Below, piece after piece: positions 29,580-34,434 of a stretch of 34,434 bases of DNA. The DNA is taken from contig CAYJMQ010000018.1 in assembly GCA_964371555.1 (NCBI GenBank), positions 1-34,434 on the forward strand. Reading direction: 5' to 3'. Below the pieces are notes generated by a model. The model did no database searches. It was not told the origin of the DNA and saw only the letters and a list, made by a program, of their open reading frames with translations. Positions within the stretch are counted from its first letter, which is position 1; every line of letters starts with the position of its first letter. Source of the DNA: CAYJMQ01 sp964371555. Its GTDB lineage: Bacteria; Bdellovibrionota; JACOXK01; 2-02-FULL-40-11. Both the position numbers and the translations under genes were made by a program.

Positions 29580-30064
29580 TCTATTTTTTGGAAATGGGGG
29601 GAGAGTTTTTCGTATGTTTTATTAAGACTTTCTGAAATGATTTTCGATCCCCCGATCACAGGCATAAAATTCGTATCGCCGTTCCACCGGGGAACCACAT
29701 GATAATGAAGATGATGAACGATTCCAGCCCCCGCAGACCGACCCAGATTGACACCGATATTCAATCCCTGGGGCTTCATCGTTTTTTTGAGAATTTCTAT
29801 TGTCTTTTGCACAGTAATAAAAACATCGAGCCCTTCCTCCGCGCTTAAAAATTCGAGTTGATCAACATGCCTGTTCGGCACCACCATCAGATGCCCGCTG
29901 ATATAAGGATATTTGTTCATCATGACATAGCACAGGGGCCCTTGAGACAGAATCAACACCTTCTTTCGATTTTTGATTTTGGGCTGGGAGCAAAAAATAC
30001 ACCCCTTTTTCTGACCTGCTTTTTTAATGTATTCCATTCGCCAGGGGGCCCACATTCGTTCCAT
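29558..30064 (-). CDS. HIT-family nucleotide hydrolase/phosphorylase
   Basis: 168 residues. Histidine-triad motif HLHYHVV uses His118, His120 and His122, where the middle histidine attacks the alpha phosphate of the nucleotide substrate. The N-terminal MWAPWRMEYI and the CIFC pair (Cys22, Cys25) are typical of the AP4A phosphorylase-like/FHIT-related bacterial branch. It probably clears dinucleoside polyphosphates or adenylated amines. It lies between sppA and rsmB in an apparent operon, with AAAGGGGG before ATG 30062-30064. Confidence 0.9.
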   Translation of the reverse strand: MERMWAPWRMEYIKKAGQKKGCIFCSQPKIKNRKKVLILSQGPLCYVMMNKYPYISGHLMVVPNRHVDQLEFLSAEEGLDVFITVQKTIEILKKTMKPQGLNIGVNLGRSAGAGIVHHLHYHVVPRWNGDTNFMPVIGGSKIISESLNKTYEKLSPHFQKIEWLRQGN

Positions 30065-30076
30065 AAGTTACCCCCT

Positions 30077-30973
30077 TTAAAGATTGAGCGCTGGCATCAG
30101 ATACAGAAGCGGTGATACGTTCTTTTGAGTTTGGGCAATTCTTTCAACCGCCCCTGACACCGATTCTCCCAAAAGATATCGAAGCAATGTCGGCTTCTCT
30201 TTGGGCGGATAGACAAGATCGACATCACCCGTCAGGCCGGCCAGCTTCTTGGCTGTTTGAACAGCATCTTCAAAATTTCCCAATTGATCGACAAGATGAA
30301 GTTTCAGAGCCTGCTCGCCGGAAAGAACCCTCCCGTCAGAAACTTCCTCGAGGACGGCCTGCTTTCTTTCCACAAGAACCACCTGTTTAAACTGCTGGGA
30401 TATATTTTCAATCAGATCTGTTAACAGTTTTTCCTCATCTTGCTGCATCGGCCGGAAGGGGGAACCGACATCCTTATATTTTCCACTCTTTAAAACCTTG
30501 GTTTCCATCTTGGCCCACTGATAGAGTTTTTGGAGGTTCACAAATTCCATAACAACCCCGATACTCCCCGTCAGTGTTCCGGGATTTGCCACAATCTGAT
30601 CGGCGCCGCAGGCGATATAATAGGCCCCTGAAGCGGCAAGCGCCCCCATTGACGCGACCACCTTTTTTGAGCCCCGGATCCTTTTAATCTCCTGATAGAT
30701 CTCCTGGGAAGGGCCTACCACCCCGCCCGGCGAATCGATCCGGACAATGATTGCTTTAATCCGGTTATTGTCTTTATATCTTTCAAGGACTTTGAGCACC
30801 GGCTCAGCGTCATGGATGATCCCCTCAACTTTTACAACACCAATACTATCCTTCTGAATGATCTCCGGCCTTTCCCCGAAAAAGTAAAAAGAACCTGCCA
30901 CAACTGCAACGATCAATATCAGAAAAATAATTCCAAATGAGGCGAAAAACACAAGGATGGGATGACTTTTCAT
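30077..30973 (-). CDS. sppA: Signal peptide peptidase SppA (36K type)
   Basis: Membrane-anchored protease that degrades cleaved signal peptides. 298 residues: an N-terminal membrane helix (about 8-32), then the S49 protease domain with RIDSPGGVVGPS, catalytic Ser115 in LAASGAYYIACGAD, and general-base Lys167 in LKSGKYKDVG. The length matches the single-domain SppA of Bacillus and deltaproteobacteria, not the double-length E. coli form. It overlaps rpsA by 4 bases (ATGA). Confidence 0.95.
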   Translation of the reverse strand: MKSHPILVFFASFGIIFLILIVAVVAGSFYFFGERPEIIQKDSIGVVKVEGIIHDAEPVLKVLERYKDNNRIKAIIVRIDSPGGVVGPSQEIYQEIKRIRGSKKVVASMGALAASGAYYIACGADQIVANPGTLTGSIGVVMEFVNLQKLYQWAKMETKVLKSGKYKDVGSPFRPMQQDEEKLLTDLIENISQQFKQVVLVERKQAVLEEVSDGRVLSGEQALKLHLVDQLGNFEDAVQTAKKLAGLTGDVDLVYPPKEKPTLLRYLLGESVSGAVERIAQTQKNVSPLLYLMPALNL

Positions 30974-32673
30974 TTCTCTTCTTCAGAATCAGATTTCCCA
31001 ACCGCTTTCTTGAGCTTTTGGGCAAAAATGTCTCCCAGCTTTTTCACAGCGCTTTTTCCTTCACTCATATACTTGGCAATGTCCTCTTTTTCTTCGCGCG
31101 CCGTGAGCGCCTTGATGCTCAGTGAAATACGACGTTCGCGGTGATCGATCCCAAGCACCTCAGTCCGCACGATATCGCCGATTTTATAGAGAGATTTAGG
31201 ATCCTGAACTTTTTCCTTCGTAATTTCAGAAATATGGACAAGCCCCTCAACATCCTCCGCAATCTTTACAAAATATCCAAAGTCAACGACCTTCGTAATC
31301 GTCCCCTCGACCACACTCCCTTTTTTCAACTTCTTTTCGACTTCTGACCAGGGATCCTTTGTCAATTGTTTAATCCCGAGGGAAAACTTTTCATTTTCGG
31401 GATCAATATTTAAAACAACCGCTTCAATTACATCCCCTTTTTTATAGAGATCCTGCGCCTTCACATTTTTTTGAGTCCAGGAAATATCGGAAACATGAAT
31501 CAAACCGTCAATTCCCTCTTCAATCCCGACAAAAACCCCAAAGTCCGTGACATTTTTCACAGCCCCTTTTATTTTTGTGCCGGGGGGATATTTCTCTGAA
31601 AGGGTTTCCCATGGATTGGCAAGCGTCTGCTTGAGCCCCAGAGAAATCCGGCGATTTACTGTGTCGATTTCAAGAATCTGAGACTCTGCTTCCTGTCCAA
31701 CGGAAACAACCTGAGATGGCGACTTGATTTTGAGTGTCCACGACATCTCAGAAATATGGATCAATCCTTCAACCCCTTTCTCAATCTCTACAAACGCCCC
31801 ATAATCGGCAAGACTCACCACTTTTCCTTTTATGCGATCGCCTACACGATACTTGTATTTGACCTGATCCCACGGATCGGGCTGAAGCTGCTTGAGCCCC
31901 AAAGAGACCCGCTCTTTTTCATGATCATATTTAAGAACCTTGACCTGAATGTTGTCGCCGATCGAAACCAGTTCCGAGGGGTGTTTGACTCGTCCCCATG
32001 ACATATCTGTAATATGAAGAAGGCCATCGACCCCGCCCAGATCGAGAAAACAGCCATATTCGGTAATATTTTTCACAACCCCTTGTACCGTTTTTCCCTC
32101 TTCAAGCGTCTCAAGCAGCGTACTTTTCTGAATCTGCCGCTCCTGTTCCATCACCGCGCGACGGGAAAGAACCACGTTCCCCCTTTTTTTGTTCAGCTTA
32201 ATGACTTTGAATTTTAAACGCTGGCCAATAAATTGATTGATATTTTTGATCGGCCGGAGATCAATTTGTGAAGCAGGAAGAAAGGCCTTCACCCCAATAT
32301 CGACTGAAAATCCCCCTTTTACTTTATCGACAACAATCCCTTCGACAAAAAAACCTTCTGTTTCAGCCTTTACGATATCATCCCAAACCTGAAGCGCTTC
32401 CGCGCGGCTGCGTGAAAGCTGAACCAGCCCTTCCTCATCTTCAATGTTTTCTATATAGACAGGAAATCTATCACCCGCTTTGACATGCACCCCGCCCTGT
32501 TCATCCTTAAATTCCCTGAGCGAAATGAGACCCTCTGATTTATACCCAATATCAATCAGGGCATAATCGGAACCGACCTGGATGACGGTCCCTTCAACTA
32601 CTTCCCCTTCTGAAAAATGCCGCCCTTTTAGACTCTCTTCAAAAAGCTCCTTAAAACTCTTTTCTGACGCCAT
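30970..32673 (-). CDS. rpsA: 30S ribosomal protein S1
   Basis: Binds mRNA at the 30S platform and helps initiation on structured or weak leaders. 567 residues from ATG 32671-32673 (MASEKSFKELFEESL); an upstream TTG at 32703 is possible but not family-like. Six S1 (OB-fold) domains follow: VEGTVIQVGSDYALIDIGYK (1), VEGIVVDKVKGGFSVDIG (2), VQGVVKNITEYGCFLDLGG (3), KGKVVSLADYGAFVEI (4), KGAVKNVTDFGVFVGI (5), VEGTITKVVDFGYFVKI (6), each ending in GLIH/ISE-type motifs. A full six-domain protein, as in proteobacteria. S1 mRNAs usually have weak Shine-Dalgarno sequences, as here. Confidence 0.97.
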   Translation of the reverse strand: MASEKSFKELFEESLKGRHFSEGEVVEGTVIQVGSDYALIDIGYKSEGLISLREFKDEQGGVHVKAGDRFPVYIENIEDEEGLVQLSRSRAEALQVWDDIVKAETEGFFVEGIVVDKVKGGFSVDIGVKAFLPASQIDLRPIKNINQFIGQRLKFKVIKLNKKRGNVVLSRRAVMEQERQIQKSTLLETLEEGKTVQGVVKNITEYGCFLDLGGVDGLLHITDMSWGRVKHPSELVSIGDNIQVKVLKYDHEKERVSLGLKQLQPDPWDQVKYKYRVGDRIKGKVVSLADYGAFVEIEKGVEGLIHISEMSWTLKIKSPSQVVSVGQEAESQILEIDTVNRRISLGLKQTLANPWETLSEKYPPGTKIKGAVKNVTDFGVFVGIEEGIDGLIHVSDISWTQKNVKAQDLYKKGDVIEAVVLNIDPENEKFSLGIKQLTKDPWSEVEKKLKKGSVVEGTITKVVDFGYFVKIAEDVEGLVHISEITKEKVQDPKSLYKIGDIVRTEVLGIDHRERRISLSIKALTAREEKEDIAKYMSEGKSAVKKLGDIFAQKLKKAVGKSDSEEEK

Positions 32674-32738
32674 GTATATCAATAATGTCCTTCTATCCAT
32701 CAAGACTTAAACGAACTCTCGAGGATCAGATCTCGACA

Positions 32739-32767
32739 TGTCTACTAAAAGGGGCTTTGGTTGTCAA
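32739..32767 (-). promoter_or_regulatory. Possible rpsA promoter
   Basis: On the minus strand perfect TTGACA (32762-32767), 17-base spacer, TAGACA (32739-32744, three of six consensus bases). It predicts a leader of about 59 bases in which TCGAG/CTCGA arms could form a small stem. It lies in the 115-base lpxD-rpsA gap. Confidence 0.4.
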
Positions 32768-32788
32768 GAGAATGCCCAAACCAAGATG

Positions 32789-33817
32789 CTACTTTTTTTT
32801 CTCCTCAAGACTTTTTACCCGCCTGAATAAATCGGGGAGTTTGGAAATATAAGAGAGCAAGAACAAAAACTCTTTCCCTTTTTTTGCGGGAGCCCCAAAG
32901 TAGACCTGATGCGGCTCTAATTCCATGTTTTTCATAAGCCCGCTTCGAGCCCCCAGAGTTACCCCCTCCGGAATAACGGTTTGATCTGAAACCCCCGACT
33001 GCCCGGCAAGTGTAACCAGTTTGCCGGTCTTCACCCCGCCGGCAAGCCCCGACTGCCCACAGAATATATTCAACGGACCTATCACACAGTTGTGACCGAT
33101 TTGAACGAGATTATCGATCTTCGTCCCAAAACCAACGCGTGTCTCATCAAGCGCCGCCCGGTCGATGGCGCTGTTTGCGCCAATCTCGACATCATCTTCA
33201 ATGACAACCTTTCCAACCTGAGGGACCTTTTGATGGCATTTGCCATCATAAACATAACCAAATCCATCCCCCCCCAAAACACTCCCCGCGTGAACAATGA
33301 CCCTTTTTCCAATGGAGGTATCCGGATAAAGAACCACATTCGGATAGATCACGCTTTCTGAATCAATAGAAACCCCTGAACCGACAAAGACACCTGGGTA
33401 TAAAATAACACCATCCCCAATTTTGGCCCCTCTCCCGATATAAACAAATGGCCCAATGGTAACACCTCTGCCAATTTCTACATTTCCCTCCTTGAATGAC
33501 AATGAACTGACACCCGAAGGCAAAGTTGGAAATGTTGTAAACAGCGCCATCATTTTTGCGAACGCAAGCTTGGGATTAGGAACAATGACCTGGGGAATGG
33601 GAAGATCGAGCTCCTGAGAGACCAATACCGCCGAGGCCTCTGTTCGTGAAAGATGGGGGAGATAGGCGCGCTCTGAGAGATAAGTCACATCCCCTTTTTT
33701 GGCATGAAAAATGGACCCCATCCCCTGAATTTTGATTTGAGAATCCCGTCCCTCATCGACGAGACGCCCGCCAACCAGCGCCGCAATCTCTCTCAATAAT
33801 TTTTCTTTAATCTTCAT
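32789..33817 (-). CDS. lpxD: UDP-3-O-acylglucosamine N-acyltransferase LpxD
   Basis: Third step of lipid A synthesis: adds the second hydroxyacyl chain, from acyl-ACP, to the sugar amine. 342 residues: an N-terminal uridine-binding domain (about 1-100), then a left-handed beta helix of hexapeptide repeats (for example VEIGRGVTIGPFVYIGRGAKIG), with catalytic His242 in VQIGHNCVIG and DGFGYVYDG before it, and a C-terminal helix. This is direct evidence for an outer membrane with lipid A. It starts 11 bases after ispH. The usual lpxA/fabZ/lpxB neighbours are absent on the side visible here. Confidence 0.95.
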   Translation of the reverse strand: MKIKEKLLREIAALVGGRLVDEGRDSQIKIQGMGSIFHAKKGDVTYLSERAYLPHLSRTEASAVLVSQELDLPIPQVIVPNPKLAFAKMMALFTTFPTLPSGVSSLSFKEGNVEIGRGVTIGPFVYIGRGAKIGDGVILYPGVFVGSGVSIDSESVIYPNVVLYPDTSIGKRVIVHAGSVLGGDGFGYVYDGKCHQKVPQVGKVVIEDDVEIGANSAIDRAALDETRVGFGTKIDNLVQIGHNCVIGPLNIFCGQSGLAGGVKTGKLVTLAGQSGVSDQTVIPEGVTLGARSGLMKNMELEPHQVYFGAPAKKGKEFLFLLSYISKLPDLFRRVKSLEEKKK

Positions 33818-33828
33818 TTGGGCTTTAT

Positions 33829-34434
33829 TTAGGATGCTTCTTTTTGAAGAGGGCAGATCTTCTCTTCAATATACTTACAGATCCGCTCAATGACAGGAAT
33901 CGGCGTTGACGCGCCGGCTGTCACACCGAGGGTATTGACACCGTCAAACCAGGAGAAATCAATTTCACGTTCATGTTCAATTTCATAACTTTTGGGCTGG
34001 AGCCCTTTGCAGATTTTTGTCAGTTTCTTTGTATTCGAACTCTCTTTCCCACCGATAATAATCATGCAGTCGACATGCGGCGCAAGTTCCGCCGCTTCTT
34101 CCTGCCTGACTTTGGTCGCGTCACAAATGGTATCGTGAACTTTTACTTCCAGAAATCGGCGACGGGATGCTTCAACGACACTATTTAAAACCGAAAGTGG
34201 AATCGTTGTTTGCGCAATCACCCCTACTTTCCGATCAGCTGGAATTTTTTCAACATCCTTCGGATTCATTGTAACCAGATATTCCCCTTTCACATAGCTC
34301 CGAACGCTTTTCATTTCAGGATGATTTTCATCCCCCACAATAATCACCGTAAACCCAAGCTTGCTAAAACGCCTCGCATAATTTTGTGAACGCTTTACAA
34401 ACGGGCAAGTCGCGTCAATAATTTTTAAATTTTG
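33829..34434 (-). CDS. ispH: 4-hydroxy-3-methylbut-2-enyl diphosphate reductase IspH, 3' part
   Basis: Last step of the MEP isoprenoid pathway, a [4Fe-4S] reductase giving IPP and DMAPP. The frame is open to the right edge, so the N-terminal part with the first iron-sulfur cysteine is missing. Visible landmarks are DATCPFV with the second cysteine, IIVGDENHPE, HDTICDATKVRQEEA, IIIGGKESSNTKKL, and VTAGASTPIPVI near the C terminus. In the family the third cluster cysteine is the one before GxxxxxN in a later segment; here KICKGLQP and TICDA are candidates. It probably heads the operon leading to lpxD. Confidence 0.93.
   Translation of the reverse strand, partial: QNLKIIDATCPFVKRSQNYARRFSKLGFTVIIVGDENHPEMKSVRSYVKGEYLVTMNPKDVEKIPADRKVGVIAQTTIPLSVLNSVVEASRRRFLEVKVHDTICDATKVRQEEAAELAPHVDCMIIIGGKESSNTKKLTKICKGLQPKSYEIEHEREIDFSWFDGVNTLGVTAGASTPIPVIERICKYIEEKICPLQKEAS

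Overview
This window looks like a chromosomal segment of a Gram-negative bacterium of moderate to low GC. The outer-membrane evidence is lpxD, a lipobox protein and secreted proteins. Gene order (rpsA-sppA near ispH, and xerC-hslV-hslU beside topA-dprA) is typical of the deltaproteobacterial grade (Desulfobacterota, Bdellovibrionota and relatives). That placement is an inference from content and order; no rRNA is present to fix it.

Region 1 (1-10.1 kb): the 3' part of a ferric-iron-type ABC importer operon (binding protein, fused double permease, ATPase) runs into a convergent pair, a Ca2+/cation antiporter and a patatin-like lipase. Then come clpB behind a heat-shock-like promoter, an O-methyltransferase, and two DNA-repair genes, ogt and mutY, that converge and overlap.

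Region 2 (10.1-17.9 kb) is accessory. It holds a PEBP/YbhB protein with two plausible starts, a small lipoprotein, a small membrane protein, and a two-component system (histidine kinase plus OmpR-family regulator) divergent from a secreted beta-propeller protein and a stand-alone ChrB-domain protein. A CPBP membrane protease, a GIY-YIG nuclease and tRNA-Pro(CGG) follow. At least eight copies of a short dispersed palindromic repeat (GTCATTCCGAG...GAGGAATCTC type) occur here, and I saw none in the flanks. Pairs of inverted copies bracket two gene modules like cassettes. A sequence fitting the published PmrA/BasR box (YTTAAK-N5-YTTAAK) lies between the divergent two-component operon and the propeller/ChrB operon, which suggests a self-contained metal or oxidative stress module.

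Region 3 (17.9-34.4 kb) is mostly housekeeping: an SDR epimerase, a tiny zinc-ribbon protein, xerC-hslV-hslU, convergent dprA-topA, a GNAT-like protein, two tandem orphan OmpR-type regulators, rsmB, a HIT hydrolase, sppA, ribosomal protein S1, lpxD and the 3' part of ispH. These are densely packed, with repeated 4-base ATGA overlaps.

A cross-cutting observation is that several genes without a Shine-Dalgarno (clpB, ogt, xerC, dprA and the GNAT-like gene) have a sigma70-like promoter whose predicted start site falls 0-6 bases before the start codon, implying leaderless or nearly leaderless mRNAs. Genes of the accessory region mostly have strong Shine-Dalgarno sequences instead.
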